Assembly (NCBI GenBank): GCA_002694345.1
Contig: NZLV01000140.1
Location: 1 to 5,645, forward strand
DNA length: 5,645 nt
Direction of reading: 5' to 3'
From: Maricaulis sp.
Lineage (GTDB): Bacteria > Pseudomonadota > Alphaproteobacteria > Caulobacterales > Maricaulaceae
The notes under the pieces are model-generated. The model saw only the letters and a program-made list of their open reading frames with translations, had not been told where the DNA came from and did no database searches. Both the position numbers and the translations under genes were made by a program. Positions within the stretch are counted from its first letter, which is position 1. The number at the start of each line of letters is the position of its first letter. Of this stretch, positions 5,604 through 5,645 are shown one piece after another.

Positions 5604-5632
5604 TGGGCGTCCGCTTCAGCGGACAAACCCAT
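5604..5632. terminator. Strong hairpin near the right edge, possible terminator of an upstream minus-strand gene
   Basis: GTCCGCT (5609-5615) pairs perfectly with AGCGGAC (5618-5624) around a 2-nt turn, and outer TGGG/CCCA can extend the stem. There is no U-run on either side, so it is not a classic intrinsic terminator. It could equally be the second hairpin of a palindromic repeat like those in E2. Which it is cannot be settled without sequence beyond the edge. Confidence 0.3.
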
Positions 5633-5645
5633 CAGGCCAGGCCGC

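Larger units (their letters stand above)
5140..5645. other. 506-bp region without a credible gene
   Basis: I see no convincing coding sequence here. Short minus-strand open frames at 5203-5424 and 5249-5446 are Arg/Pro/Gly/Cys-rich and show no domain. The part nearest ftsB (5180-5251) holds inverted repeats and five GANTC motifs. A perfect palindrome GGGCATGCCC sits at 5263-5272. About 5273-5540 shows nothing I can name. The last 105 bases hold palindromic repeat remnants and a strong hairpin. The next gene on the right must begin at or beyond the window edge. Confidence 0.7.

Noticed and set aside
5632..5645. Possible stop codon (TGA at 5632-5634) of an upstream minus-strand gene such as enolase
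   Set aside because: Enolase often lies upstream in this neighbourhood, but only four codons would be visible, far too little to support a call.

Overview
The window looks like an alphaproteobacterial chromosome. It is GC-rich. It has the alphaproteobacterial gene order ftsB-like > pdhA > pdhB > E2. Its pyruvate dehydrogenase E1 beta subunit carries an N-terminal lipoyl domain, an alphaproteobacterial hallmark. Dense GANTC sites and GC-rich palindromic repeats would fit a Caulobacterales/Maricaulales-type (stalked or prosthecate) lineage, but genus is inference.

All convincing genes are on the minus strand and read right to left. In transcription order they are: ftsB-like divisome protein (4834-5139); pyruvate dehydrogenase E1 alpha (3690-4694); a small two-helix membrane protein of unknown function (3367-3684); an NTF2/SnoaL-like protein (2939-3349); E1 beta with a lipoyl domain (1502-2905); a GFA/CENP-V-type zinc protein (1095-1496); and the E2 acetyltransferase, whose C-terminus runs off the left edge (1-1072). 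From E1 alpha to E2 the gaps are only 5-33 nt, so this is probably one transcription unit. The core genes supply the E1 and E2 activities that turn pyruvate into acetyl-CoA. E3 is not in the window. Three genes not needed for the core reaction sit between the core subunits.

The right-hand 506 bases (5140-5645) hold no credible gene. Next to ftsB they contain a striking group of five GANTC motifs in 60 bp, overlapping two perfect inverted repeats. At the far right there are palindromic repeat remnants and a strong hairpin.

The most unusual feature is inside E2. The stretch encoding the linker between the lipoyl domain and the E3-binding domain contains two inverted copies of a GC-rich palindromic repeat of a kind normally found between genes (656-700 and 761-814), plus another perfect hairpin. 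All are read through in frame, so the repeat sequence has become part of the protein.
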